From: Azonexus sp.
Lineage (GTDB): Bacteria > Pseudomonadota > Gammaproteobacteria > Burkholderiales > Rhodocyclaceae
Direction: 5' to 3'
Assembly (NCBI GenBank): GCA_017983755.1
Contig: JAGOAU010000005.1
Location: 93,404 to 157,403, forward strand
DNA: 64,000 nt
Shown here: one piece after another, positions 1 to 8,711 of the stretch
How positions within the stretch are numbered: position 1 is the first letter of the stretch
How the letters are laid out: each line of letters begins with the position of its first letter
Program-made: the position numbers and the translations under genes
The notes under the pieces: model-generated
Seen by the model: only the letters and a program-made list of their open reading frames with translations
Database searches by the model: none
Told to the model about the DNA's origin: nothing

Positions 1-1
1 G

Positions 2-724
2 ACCCGCCTGGTGGCGGAAAAAGGCTGGGAAAATATCCCGGAAGAAGCCCGCGAAGGTATTGGCCGCCCCGCGCCCCCTCTCCCCGAATACGTCGATTTC
101 CTGCGCGAGATGTATCGGCTGCACGAGAAGAAATCGCCAGCCCATGCCGGCAAAAAAGGCGCCTCCGCAGATGCCGGCTTCAAGGGCTTCGTTGACAGCC
201 AGCTGACCTGGGATCGTGCCATGGCGGAGGCCCTGAGTCTGGAAGTCAGCCAGGATGGCCGCAAAAACCCGACGCTGGTGGTCGGCATAATGGGCAGCGG
301 CCACATTCGTTACGGCCATGGCGTGCCACACCAGCTCAGCAATCTGGGTGTTCCCAGAGTCGCCAGCCTGCTGCCGGTAGCACTTGAGGGAGAATGCCGT
401 CACCTTGAGGCCGGCCTCGCCACGGCCGTATTCACGTTGCCGAACAAGCCCGTACCGCCGAGCGAACCGCCCCGCCTTGGGGTTACGCTGGAGGATGCGA
501 CACAGGGTTTGAAGATCAGTGCCGTGCTCGCCGGCAGCCTGGCCGAAAAAACCGGGCTGCGTGCCGGCGACCGGATTATCGACATCGCCGGACGCCCGGC
601 CAGCGGCAGTGGCGATGCGGTGGCCACCATCCGCCGCCAGCCACCCGGCACCTGGCTGCCGCTGCGCATTGCGCGGGGTGACAGCCAGCTCGACCTGGTC
701 ATCCAGTTTCCTCCTCGGCCATGA
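2..724 (+). CDS. ChaN-like haem-binding protein with C-terminal PDZ domain (5' truncated by window edge)
   Basis: The reading frame is open from the first bases, so the start lies outside the window; a GTG at 11 is probably internal. The visible part has the ChaN-family signature GSGHIRYGHGVPHQL (about residues 95-110), followed after a short linker by a PDZ domain (about 155-235, with GLRAGDRIIDIAGRP). ChaN proteins are iron-regulated, haem-binding surface lipoproteins; the lipobox would be upstream of the window. The stop codon overlaps the ATG of the M1 peptidase (ATGA), and that gene is likewise coupled to a SOUL-type haem protein, so haem or iron handling at the cell envelope is a reasonable inference. 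The family call is fairly secure, the physiological role is not. Confidence 0.75.
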   Translation, partial: TRLVAEKGWENIPEEAREGIGRPAPPLPEYVDFLREMYRLHEKKSPAHAGKKGASADAGFKGFVDSQLTWDRAMAEALSLEVSQDGRKNPTLVVGIMGSGHIRYGHGVPHQLSNLGVPRVASLLPVALEGECRHLEAGLATAVFTLPNKPVPPSEPPRLGVTLEDATQGLKISAVLAGSLAEKTGLRAGDRIIDIAGRPASGSGDAVATIRRQPPGTWLPLRIARGDSQLDLVIQFPPRP

Positions 725-2793
725 CCGTCGCGAGTTTTCGGCATGCCTCCGGGGCCTTCTTCGGCCTGCTGCTAAGCGCAGCGAGCGCCTTCAGCGCGCC
801 CGACCTGGTGCTGGATGTTTCACTCGATCCGCAATCCCGACAATTCAAGGCTGAAGCCGAGTTGCAGGGAAGCAAGCAGACATTCCGTTTCCTGCTCCAT
901 GAATCCCTGCGCGTCACCAGTGCCCGGGTCGGTTCGGAAAACGCCAGCATCGAGCCGAGCCGCGGCCCTGACGGTTACCGGCAGTGGAACATCCGCCTCG
1001 CCCAAACCGGGCAAAAACTGCGCATCCGTTATGAAGGCCAGTTGCCGCCCCTGGAGCTCAAGCGCGATCACCGCAGCGTACTTGGCGGAATGCCGCCAAT
1101 GGCCGCGCCCGAAGGCAGTTTCCTCGCCTCGGGCAGCGGCTGGTATCCACGCCCGGCTGAGCTTTTCTCCTATCGGGTCAATTTGGCCGTTCCTAACGGT
1201 CAACGCGCTTTGGTGGCCGGAAAGCGGGTTGCCGAAACCTTGCCGGCAGGGCCAGGGGAAAGCTATCGGGCGAGCTTTGAATTCTCCCAGCCCAGCGATG
1301 GCATCGACCTGATGGCCGGCCCGTGGGTCGTGCGCGAAAAAGCCGTGGCGCGCTCCGGGCAGTCGCCCATCCACCTGCGCACCTTCTTTCCAGCGGATCT
1401 TGATGCCATGCCCGGCCTGGCGCAAGCCTATCTCGACGACACAGCGGCCTACATCGAACGCTACAGCCGTGAAATCGGCGCCTATCCGTACAGCGAGTTT
1501 TCGATCGTCGCCAGCCCGCTGCCGACCGGCTTCGGCATGCCGACGCTGACCTATCTCGGGGCCGATGTCCTGCGCCTGCCCTTCATCCGCAAGACCTCGC
1601 TCGGCCACGAAATTTTGCACAACTGGTGGGGCAACGGCGTTTATGTCGACTACGAGCGCGGCAACTGGTCGGAAGGCCTGACCACCTTCATGGCCGACTA
1701 CGCTTACAAGGAGGACGAATCGGCCAGCGCCGCCAGCGAGATGCGCCTCGCCTGGCTGCGCGATGCCGCTGTTTTTGCCGGAGAAACACCCGGCGCCCTG
1801 CGCGACTTTCGCTCACGTGCCAACGCCGCTGGCGCCACGGTCGGCTATGGCAAATCGGCGATGTTATTCGTCATGCTGCGCGACCGCCTGGGCAAAAAGG
1901 CCTTCGACCAAGGCATCCGGGATTTCTGGGCCGCCCAGCGTTTCAGGATAGCGGGCTGGAACGACCTGCAGGCGGCCTTTGAGCGGGCCTCGGGCGAAAA
2001 ACTCGGCGCCTTCTTCGCCGCCTGGCTAGATCAGCAGGCGCTGCCCGATGTCGCCATTACCCACGCCGAAAGCTCGCAAATCCGCTCCCCCAACGGTCAG
2101 CCTTATCAACTGGACATCAGCTTCCGCAAACAGGATGCCCGCCTGCCCTTGCGCCTGCCCATCGAAATCAGCGGTGCCGGCCAGCGCGAAACCCGCTGGG
2201 TAGATCTCGGCGCTGAGCACAACACCGCCTCGCTCAAGCTGGTCTTTACCCCACAAACTTTGCGTCTCGACCCCGAGATGCGCGTCTGGCGGCGTCTTGA
2301 GGCCAGCCAGCTACCGCCCATTCTGCGCCAGTGGATGGCCGCCGGTTCGCCACAACTGGTCAATGTCGCCCGTACGTCCGAGGCCAATCTGGCGGTCACC
2401 CAGCTTGCCGGACGATTTTTTGAGGCCAAACCCAAGCTACTAACGCCAGCCCAACTGAGCACCGCCCTGACCGGCAAAGCCCCTGTTTTGCTCGCCGGCA
2501 CGCACGCCGAGATCGATCAGGCCCTGGCCGGTGCCGGGCTGCCGGATCGCCCGACCAGCCTGTCGGGGCGAGGCAGCGCGCAGGTGTGGACAGTGCCGGG
2601 CAAACCCTTCCCACTGGCCGTCATCTCCGCCCAGGATGCGACGGCGCTCAACGCCTTGCAACGCGGCCTGCCCCACTATGGCGGGCAAAGCTGGCTGATT
2701 TTCGAACAGGGACGCGTCATCGACAAAGGCATCTGGCCGGCCGGTATCCCTGAAATAGCGGTGATTGATGCTGCTCGCAAGGACAAGAAATGA
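721..2793 (+). CDS. M1-family zinc metallopeptidase
   Basis: This 690-residue protein carries the gluzincin zinc site HEILH at residues 296-300 and the downstream glutamate in NWSEG at residue 318, which identifies an M1-type aminopeptidase fold. The HEXXH-to-Glu spacing is one residue shorter than the classical X18, as seen by counting. The N-terminus is hydrophobic and contains an AASAFSA-like cleavage region, suggesting export to the periplasm. Residues 30-290 form the N-terminal beta domain; about 530-690 is an extra C-terminal domain of unknown role. The start overlaps the preceding stop by ATGA and the end overlaps the next start by ATGA, so the three genes form one translationally coupled operon. 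The substrate is unknown. Confidence 0.85.
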   Translation: MTVASFRHASGAFFGLLLSAASAFSAPDLVLDVSLDPQSRQFKAEAELQGSKQTFRFLLHESLRVTSARVGSENASIEPSRGPDGYRQWNIRLAQTGQKLRIRYEGQLPPLELKRDHRSVLGGMPPMAAPEGSFLASGSGWYPRPAELFSYRVNLAVPNGQRALVAGKRVAETLPAGPGESYRASFEFSQPSDGIDLMAGPWVVREKAVARSGQSPIHLRTFFPADLDAMPGLAQAYLDDTAAYIERYSREIGAYPYSEFSIVASPLPTGFGMPTLTYLGADVLRLPFIRKTSLGHEILHNWWGNGVYVDYERGNWSEGLTTFMADYAYKEDESASAASEMRLAWLRDAAVFAGETPGALRDFRSRANAAGATVGYGKSAMLFVMLRDRLGKKAFDQGIRDFWAAQRFRIAGWNDLQAAFERASGEKLGAFFAAWLDQQALPDVAITHAESSQIRSPNGQPYQLDISFRKQDARLPLRLPIEISGAGQRETRWVDLGAEHNTASLKLVFTPQTLRLDPEMRVWRRLEASQLPPILRQWMAAGSPQLVNVARTSEANLAVTQLAGRFFEAKPKLLTPAQLSTALTGKAPVLLAGTHAEIDQALAGAGLPDRPTSLSGRGSAQVWTVPGKPFPLAVISAQDATALNALQRGLPHYGGQSWLIFEQGRVIDKGIWPAGIPEIAVIDAARKDKK

Positions 2794-3434
2794 AATGCCA
2801 GGCAACACACACCTCCCTGCTTTTTGGCCTGCTTTGGACGGGTACCCTGATGGCTACTGAAGAACCGAAATTCGAATCGCTGCGCCAGGAAGGCAACATT
2901 GAAATCCGCCGTTATGTGCCAGTGATCGTTGCTGAAACCCTCGTCGTCGGCGACATGGACAGCGCCTCCAGGCGCGGCTTCCAACTCATCGCCAACTATA
3001 TCTTTGGCCACAATGAACGAATCGCGATGACCGTGCCGGTGGTGGCCGAACCGCAGGGCAGCGCCGAAAAGATTGCCATGACCGTCCCGGTCAGCATCGA
3101 AGCTCAGAACACCGACAATAGCACAATGGCCGGCGCCCAACGCTGGCGCATCCATTTCGTGATGCCCAGCCAATACACCCTAACGACCCTACCCAAACCG
3201 CTCGACCCGCAGGTCAGACTGCGCGAGATTCCGGCCAAAACCTATGCCGCACTCAGCTACTCAGGGATCAGCAGCGAAAGCACGGTGCAGGAAAAAGCCG
3301 ACCAGCTTCTCAACTGGTTGAAATCTCGGGAGATAGCAACCATCGGCCAGCCGCAGCTCGCGCGCTACAACCCGCCCTGGACATTGCCGTTTTTGCGCCG
3401 CAACGAGATATTGCAGGAGATCAAAGCGAATTAG
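2790..3434 (+). CDS. SOUL-family haem-binding protein
   Basis: This 214-residue protein has a short hydrophobic N-terminus (signal peptide-like, about residues 1-22) followed by a SOUL/HBP domain recognisable from EGNIEIRRY, the repeated RIAMTVPV motif and FVMPSQYTL. SOUL proteins bind haem or other tetrapyrroles. The ATG overlaps the stop of the M1 peptidase gene. With the upstream ChaN-like gene this makes a coupled trio that looks like a haem-related envelope module; that grouping is inferred from context only. It ends 4 bp inside the 3' end of the convergent oxidoreductase gene. Confidence 0.85.
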   Translation: MKCQATHTSLLFGLLWTGTLMATEEPKFESLRQEGNIEIRRYVPVIVAETLVVGDMDSASRRGFQLIANYIFGHNERIAMTVPVVAEPQGSAEKIAMTVPVSIEAQNTDNSTMAGAQRWRIHFVMPSQYTLTTLPKPLDPQVRLREIPAKTYAALSYSGISSESTVQEKADQLLNWLKSREIATIGQPQLARYNPPWTLPFLRRNEILQEIKAN

Positions 3435-4909
3435 CTCTCTTCCGCTTGCCGGGCAATCGCCTTCGTCATGCCTTCAAACAAAATGACATGCAGCGGGACC
3501 AGCGAGTACCAATAGAGCAAGCCCCAGACGCCTGCCGGGTGCCAGTAGGCGGTTGCGGTCAACTGGGTTTTTCCGTCAATTTCCTCAAGCTCGAACTCCA
3601 GCACGCCGGCGCCGGGAGCTTTCATGTCAAAACTCAAGGTGAGACGGCGAGCGGGCTCGATCGCGATCACCGTCCAGAAATCGATCTTGTCACCATGGTG
3701 CAATTCAGTCGGGTGTGGGCGGCGGCGACAGAGACCGGGACCGGCGATCAGCCAGTCCAGCGTGCCGCGTAGTTGCCACAGAATATCGAGGTAAAAATAA
3801 CCGCGCTCGCCGCCCATCAAGCTGAGCTGGCGCCATACGCTGGCCGGTGAGGCGTTGGCCATCGCCTTGCCTGCCGCCTTTTTTGCGTAAAAGGCGTAGT
3901 CGGGCTTGCAGTTGCGAAAGCTGAGATCGCCCTCCACCCAGGGGCCGCCGACCCCGGCCTCACGACGCTCGGCAATGAGCGCGGCGTCGACTGATTCACG
4001 AAAACCGAGCAGGCGCTGCGGTATCAGCCGGGCAAGGGTGTCGCCCTTGGCCGGAATGTCGTATTCGAGGCCCTGAATCAGCGCCCGGGCAATGTTGGTC
4101 GGCACAGTGGTCACCAGTCCCAGCCAGCGCGATGACAGGTCAGGCGTCAGCACGGGGACGCGAATGATGAAAGGACGCCGACCGACACAGTCGGCAAATT
4201 GTCGCATCATGTCTTCGTAACTGAGAAAATCCGGCCCACCCGCGTCGAGGATCTTTCCCTCGGCCTCGGGCAACTCGGCAACGCGCACCAGATAAGCCAA
4301 CAAGTTCTCCAGCGCAATGGGTGCCGAGCGCGATTGCACCCATTTCGGCGTGACCATGACAGGCAGGTGATAGACCAGGTCGCGAATCACTTCATAGGCG
4401 GCGGAGCCGGCACCGACAATGACGGCAGCCCGAATTTCGATCACCGGCACGGGACCGGCGCGCAATCGCTCACCGGTGTCGCGCCGCGAGAGCAAATGCT
4501 CGGAACGGGCGCCTTCGGGAATGATGCCGCCGAGATAAACAATGCGCTGAACGCCCGCCGCTGCTGCCGCAGCCGCAAAGTTGCTGGCTGCTTCAATATC
4601 CAGTTGGCCGAAATGCCGGCCACTGGCCATGGAGTGCACTAGGTAATAGGCGACGCTGACACCGGCCATAGCCGTGGTAAGCGTTTCCGGTTTGAGCGCA
4701 TCCGCTTCGACAATCTCGACGCCTTGCCAGCCTCGGGTTTCAAGCACGGCGCGGTGCCGGGCAACGGCCCGTATCGCACGCTTCTCAGCCAGCAATCGCG
4801 GGACGAGGTGCGTGCCGATGTAACCGCTGGCACCGAAGACCAGTGTCAGCGGTCCACTTGGCGAGTTTTCATGGATTGTCATGTTCGCCCAGCCCAGTTT
4901 GGCGCTCAC
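3431..4909 (-). CDS. NAD(P)-binding epimerase/SDR-like protein with DUF2867 C-terminal domain
   Basis: This 492-residue two-domain protein begins with a Rossmann motif, LVFGASGYIGTHLVPRL, typical of extended SDR/NmrA-like enzymes (to about residue 300). The C-terminal half (about 330-490) resembles the DUF2867 domain found fused to such dehydratase-like proteins, with the motif HHGDKIDFW and a hydrophobic tail. The start is uncertain: a GTG at 4909 or an ATG at 4882, neither with a convincing ribosome site. It converges with the SOUL gene with a 4-bp overlap. The substrate is unknown. Confidence 0.75.
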   Translation of the reverse strand: MSAKLGWANMTIHENSPSGPLTLVFGASGYIGTHLVPRLLAEKRAIRAVARHRAVLETRGWQGVEIVEADALKPETLTTAMAGVSVAYYLVHSMASGRHFGQLDIEAASNFAAAAAAAGVQRIVYLGGIIPEGARSEHLLSRRDTGERLRAGPVPVIEIRAAVIVGAGSAAYEVIRDLVYHLPVMVTPKWVQSRSAPIALENLLAYLVRVAELPEAEGKILDAGGPDFLSYEDMMRQFADCVGRRPFIIRVPVLTPDLSSRWLGLVTTVPTNIARALIQGLEYDIPAKGDTLARLIPQRLLGFRESVDAALIAERREAGVGGPWVEGDLSFRNCKPDYAFYAKKAAGKAMANASPASVWRQLSLMGGERGYFYLDILWQLRGTLDWLIAGPGLCRRRPHPTELHHGDKIDFWTVIAIEPARRLTLSFDMKAPGAGVLEFELEEIDGKTQLTATAYWHPAGVWGLLYWYSLVPLHVILFEGMTKAIARQAEES

Positions 4910-4997
4910 CCGGTAAGTAGGTAATGGGCTGTTTCAAGCAAAGGCGGAGTCTCGGCACGTCGGATTTTTTTGATGCGTGCTGAGAACACTTGCTGGC

Positions 4998-5543
4998 TCA
5001 ATTCGTATCGGTGCGAGTTTGCTCGACCCAGATCAGCTTGTCGGTGGCAAAGCCGAGTGCCTTGGCCTGACCGATCAGTTGCTCGCGCACCTCGGCCGGC
5101 AGCGTCTTGTCGCGGGCAAGAATCCACAGGTAATCGCGATCCGGCCCGGCGACGAGCGACCAGCGATAGTTCTGCTGATCGAGCGCAATGACGTGATAGC
5201 CGCCGTAGAACGGGCCGAAGAACGACACCTTCAGCGACGCGGTATTGCTGTCGCCGATGAACAGGGCGCGGCCGACGGCTTCCTTCCACGCCTGACGCTG
5301 CGTGTCGTAGCCCCGGTTGATGACCTTGACGCTGCCGTCGTCCTGCAACTGGTAGGTGGCATTGACGTCGCTCATGCCGCGTTCGAAGGAATGGTCGAGC
5401 CGGGCGATTTCGTACCACTGCCCGAGGTAGCGATTGATGTCGAACGACGTGACCGGCCGCAGGCCGTCGGGAGGCGCCGTAGCACAGGCGGACAGGGTCA
5501 GGGCGAGGAGCAGGGCGAGGATGGCGGGGCGAAGAGACGACAT
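4998..5543 (-). CDS. blc: Bacterial lipocalin (Blc-type outer-membrane lipoprotein)
   Basis: This 181-residue protein starts with a lipoprotein signal peptide and lipobox (LSAC, Cys about residue 19) and contains the lipocalin signature YLGQWYEIARLDHSFERG. Bacterial lipocalins are outer-membrane lipoproteins that bind lysophospholipids or other hydrophobic ligands and are often stress induced. The gene is monocistronic and divergent from the SDR gene at 5710; the AT-rich spacer holds two palindromes that may be operators. Confidence 0.9.
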   Translation of the reverse strand: MSSLRPAILALLLALTLSACATAPPDGLRPVTSFDINRYLGQWYEIARLDHSFERGMSDVNATYQLQDDGSVKVINRGYDTQRQAWKEAVGRALFIGDSNTASLKVSFFGPFYGGYHVIALDQQNYRWSLVAGPDRDYLWILARDKTLPAEVREQLIGQAKALGFATDKLIWVEQTRTDTN

Positions 5544-5596
5544 GGGCAGACTTTCTGAAGGCGACGCAAGGGATTTTTGAGAACTCAGTTGGCTTT

Positions 5597-5688
5597 ATTT
5601 TGTCCTAGACAAAAATGGAAATCAACCACAATAATTCACAAATCAAGTCGTAAATGATTAACCAAATGAATTTCGTTCTGGACGAAAT
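5597..5688. promoter_or_regulatory. Divergent promoter region with two related palindromes
   Basis: Two similar palindromes lie in the AT-rich spacer between the lipocalin and SDR genes: 5597-5616 (core TTTTGTCCTAGACAAAA) and 5670-5688 (core TTTCGTTCTGGACGAAA). Both fit the pattern TTTYGTYCTRGACRAAA, and they lie about 73 bp apart. This looks like a pair of operators for a dimeric repressor, for example of the TetR or MarR type. No such regulator is encoded nearby. Confidence 0.5.
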
Positions 5689-5709
5689 GAAAGCAACCGA
5701 GGAAACGAC

Positions 5710-6450
5710 ATGACCAGATCCGCAATCGTCACGGGCGCCGCAGGTGGTGTCGGGCGGGCCATGGTGGCTCGACTTGCTGCCCGGGGTTGGCAACTGATTG
5801 TCACCAGTCGCAGCGCAGAACACCTGACGGCGGCCTTCGGTGACCAGCACCTGCAGGTGGCTGCCGATTGCTCGACGCCGGCGGGCGCCCGGCAGATTCT
5901 GCAGGCGGCCAGGGAACACCAGATGCAGCCCACCGCGTTGGCCCATTGCGTCGGCAATATTCGACTGGGCGCAATGCACCGCATGAGCGAAGCGGATTTC
6001 AACGATTGCCTGAGCGCCAATCTGATCAGCGCCTTCCACACGCTGTCGGCCTTCGTCGGCGCCCTGCGCGAGGCACGCAGCCCCGGCGCCGCTGTGCTGG
6101 TTTCATCCGCCGCAGCGCGCATCGGCACCCCCAACCACGAAGCCGTCGCCGCCGCCAAGGCAGGGCTGGAAGGCATGGTTCGCGGCGCTGCCGCAACGTA
6201 TGCCGCCAACGCCATTCGTATCAATGCCGTGGCGCCCGGCATCATGGAAACGCCGGCGTCGGCCGGTGTCATTGCCAGCCCCGCCGCCCGCGAAGGTGCC
6301 GCCCGACAGTACCCGCTGCCGGGTATCGGCTCGCCGGATGAACTGGCCGAACTGATGGTCTGGCTGCTTTCCGACGCGGCCGCCCGCGTCACCGGACAGG
6401 TCTGGTCGCTCGATGGCGGATTTTCCAGCATCCGCCCCTTGGTCAAGTGA
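5710..6450 (+). CDS. SDR-family oxidoreductase lacking the catalytic tyrosine
   Basis: This 246-residue classical-length SDR has the cofactor motif TGAAGGVGRAM near the N-terminus and the serine region LVSSAAARIG. At the position of the YxxxK motif the protein reads NHEAVAAAKAG, so the usual catalytic tyrosine is valine while the lysine is kept. The enzyme may be a divergent or non-catalytic member. Its end overlaps the next gene by ATGA (6447), so it is coupled to the DUF3429 protein. The substrate is unknown. Confidence 0.8.
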   Translation: MTRSAIVTGAAGGVGRAMVARLAARGWQLIVTSRSAEHLTAAFGDQHLQVAADCSTPAGARQILQAAREHQMQPTALAHCVGNIRLGAMHRMSEADFNDCLSANLISAFHTLSAFVGALREARSPGAAVLVSSAAARIGTPNHEAVAAAKAGLEGMVRGAAATYAANAIRINAVAPGIMETPASAGVIASPAAREGAARQYPLPGIGSPDELAELMVWLLSDAAARVTGQVWSLDGGFSSIRPLVK

Positions 6451-6917
6451 GGTTCACCATGGCTGACGAAAACTCTGTCGCGCTGCCCCGTACCGTTGCC
6501 TGGCTCGGTTACGGCGGCCTGCTTCCCTTTCTGGTACTGACGCCGGCCAGCCAGCTCGATTACCCCCATGGCGCGGTGTGGAGCGATGCGCTCTACGCCT
6601 ACGGGGCGATCATCCTCAGTTTCATCGGCGCGCTGCACTGGGGGCTGGCGATGAGCCTGCCCGAACTGAGCGAACGCCAGCGCTCGGCGTGGTTCACGTG
6701 GAGCGTCGTGCCGGCCCTGATTGCCTGGCCGGCCGTCCTCTTCTCACCATCACTGGCCGCGCCGCTGCTGGTTTTCGGCTTTATCGCCCACTACCTGCAA
6801 GACCGGCGGCTGGCCCGGCAGGCGAGACTGCCGGACTGGTACCTGCCGCTCCGCCTACGCTTGAGCAGCGTCGCCGTTGTCTGTCTGGTCGTTGGTGTTT
6901 TTGCAAGCTGTGTTTAA
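6447..6917 (+). CDS. DUF3429 integral membrane protein
   Basis: This 156-residue protein has about five predicted membrane segments and the signature YGAIILSFIGALHWGLAM, which fits the DUF3429 family of small inner-membrane proteins of unknown function. It begins within the stop of the SDR gene (ATGA overlap) and is followed 27 bp later by another small membrane protein, so the three genes and the ABC1 kinase after them probably share a transcript. Confidence 0.75.
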   Translation: MRFTMADENSVALPRTVAWLGYGGLLPFLVLTPASQLDYPHGAVWSDALYAYGAIILSFIGALHWGLAMSLPELSERQRSAWFTWSVVPALIAWPAVLFSPSLAAPLLVFGFIAHYLQDRRLARQARLPDWYLPLRLRLSSVAVVCLVVGVFASCV

Positions 6918-6944
6918 CTGCGGAAAGCACTTGGAGGTCGCGCC

Positions 6945-7307
6945 ATGAACCTGTTCAATCGCTTGCCCGGCTTCACCCGCACACCGGCCGGGAAGGAGCG
7001 TGTCATCCTCCGTCAGCTCCCCCGGGCCTTCCTGTTCGGCACGCTGCTGCTCGCCATCCCGTCGCTACTGGCCCGGCTGCTCGTCGGCACGGATGATGCG
7101 CTGGCGGTCACCACCACCGACATTTATGTCATCAGCCTGGTCATCCTGCACTGGACGGTTGTGTTCACCGTCGGCATTGCCGCCTTCATCGTCATGATGA
7201 TGAAAGGCCCGGCCTATGTCGCCGATGCCTATCCGCTAAACGAAGCGGAAACGCTGGATGGAACACCAAAATGGAAGCCGGCAAACGAAAAGCCACATGG
7301 CCGTTGA
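6945..7307 (+). CDS. Small membrane protein of unknown function
   Basis: This 120-residue protein has two hydrophobic segments (about residues 27-45 and 62-88) and a hydrophilic C-terminal tail. A ribosome site (TTGGAGG) lies at 6931-6937. I do not recognise the family. It sits between the DUF3429 gene and an ABC1-family kinase gene, and the kinase start lies within its 3' end. Confidence 0.6.
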   Translation: MNLFNRLPGFTRTPAGKERVILRQLPRAFLFGTLLLAIPSLLARLLVGTDDALAVTTTDIYVISLVILHWTVVFTVGIAAFIVMMMKGPAYVADAYPLNEAETLDGTPKWKPANEKPHGR

Positions 7308-8685
7308 GCGGGTAACCAAGTCCTCAGCCGTTCCCGGCAATCGCTGGTCGCGCCTGGCCCGGCTGGGTTCGCTGGCCGGCGGCGTGGCCGGCAGCATGCT
7401 GGCCGAGGGCGCCCGCCAGTTTGCCCAGGGCAAGCGGCCGCAAATGCATCAACTGCTGCTGACGCCGGCCAACGCCCGCCGCGTGGCTGACCAACTGGCG
7501 CAATTGCGCGGGGCGGCGATGAAAGTCGGGCAGTTGCTGTCGATGGATGCCGGCGAACTGTTGCCCCCGGAACTGGCCGAAATCCTCTCCCGGCTGCGCG
7601 CCGATGCCATCCCGATGCCGATGAGCCAGGTCGTCGCCGCCCTCAACGCCAACTGGGGCGAAGGCTGGGATAGTCATTTCGAGCGTTTCTCCTTTACCCC
7701 GATGGCGGCGGCCTCGATTGGCCAGGTGCATTTTGGGCAACGCAAGGATGGACGAAAAGTCGCCGTCAAAATCCAGTACCCCGGCATCCGCCGCAGCATC
7801 GACAGCGATGTCGATAACGTTGCCACGCTGCTCCGCGTTTCCGGCTTGCTACCGAAGTCTCTGGACATCAAGCCGCTGCTCGACGAAGCGAAAAAGCAGC
7901 TCCACGACGAGGCCGACTACCGCCGCGAAGGGGCCTGCATGATGCAGTTCGCCAGCCTGCTGGCCGATGCCGACGAGTTTATGGTGCCGGAAATGCACGA
8001 CGATCTGACGACGGAAAGCATCCTGGCCATGACCCGCCTCGACGGCGATGCGGTAGAGACCTTGATCCACCTGCCCCAGGCCGAACGCGACCGCATCGTC
8101 AGCCAGCTTTTCCGCCTGCTGTTTCGCGAAATATTCGAATTCCGGCTGATCCAGACCGACCCGAATTTTGCCAACTATCGCTATGCCGCAGCATCGCAAC
8201 AGCTCATCCTGCTCGACTTCGGCGCCACCCGCGCCTATCCGGTGGCGATGGTCGACAGCTATCGGCAACTGATGAACTGCGCCACGCGCAACGACCGGCA
8301 GGGTATGGACGAGGCTGCCGTGGCCATCGGCTATTTTCAGAAGGACATCGAGGAAAACCAGCGCCAGGCGGTGCTCGACATTTTTGAGCTGGCTTGCGAA
8401 CCCCTCGGTCACATTGGCGAATACGATTTTGGGGCATCCGACCTCGGTGTCCGCATCCGCGACGCCGGCATGGTGCTCGGCATGGATCGCGATTTCTGGC
8501 ACACCCCGCCGGCCGACGCGCTTTTCCTGCATCGCAAGCTGGGCGGGCTCTATTTGCTGGCGGCGAAACTTAAGGCACGGTCGGATGTGAACGGCCTGGC
8601 GGGAAGCCTGCTCGGACTGGAAACAACGGTCACCGAAGCTGAGGGCGCCTTGCTGCGGTCAACCGGGCCAAACGGACAAAATTGA
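7297..8685 (+). CDS. ABC1/UbiB-family atypical kinase
   Basis: This protein of about 462 residues shows ABC1 (UbiB/AarF/ADCK) hallmarks: the KxGQ motif in AAMKVGQLLSMD, the alanine-rich nucleotide loop in AAASIGQVHFG, the invariant VAVKIQYPG lysine, the DPNFANY catalytic region and LILLDFG. Such kinases are linked to ubiquinone biosynthesis or lipid metabolism. The chosen start is the ATG at 7297; an ATG at 7258 would overlap the upstream gene by 50 bp. A hairpin follows directly after the stop. Confidence 0.85.
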   Translation: MAVERVTKSSAVPGNRWSRLARLGSLAGGVAGSMLAEGARQFAQGKRPQMHQLLLTPANARRVADQLAQLRGAAMKVGQLLSMDAGELLPPELAEILSRLRADAIPMPMSQVVAALNANWGEGWDSHFERFSFTPMAAASIGQVHFGQRKDGRKVAVKIQYPGIRRSIDSDVDNVATLLRVSGLLPKSLDIKPLLDEAKKQLHDEADYRREGACMMQFASLLADADEFMVPEMHDDLTTESILAMTRLDGDAVETLIHLPQAERDRIVSQLFRLLFREIFEFRLIQTDPNFANYRYAAASQQLILLDFGATRAYPVAMVDSYRQLMNCATRNDRQGMDEAAVAIGYFQKDIEENQRQAVLDIFELACEPLGHIGEYDFGASDLGVRIRDAGMVLGMDRDFWHTPPADALFLHRKLGGLYLLAAKLKARSDVNGLAGSLLGLETTVTEAEGALLRSTGPNGQN

Positions 8686-8711
8686 AATCACGACCATCGC
8701 TGCCGTGATTT
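8685..8711 (+). terminator. Possible terminator hairpin after ABC1 kinase gene
   Basis: An 8-bp inverted repeat, AAATCACG (8685-8692) and CGTGATTT (8704-8711), begins at the last base of the stop codon. It is only weakly T-rich downstream, so termination is plausible rather than certain. Confidence 0.4.
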
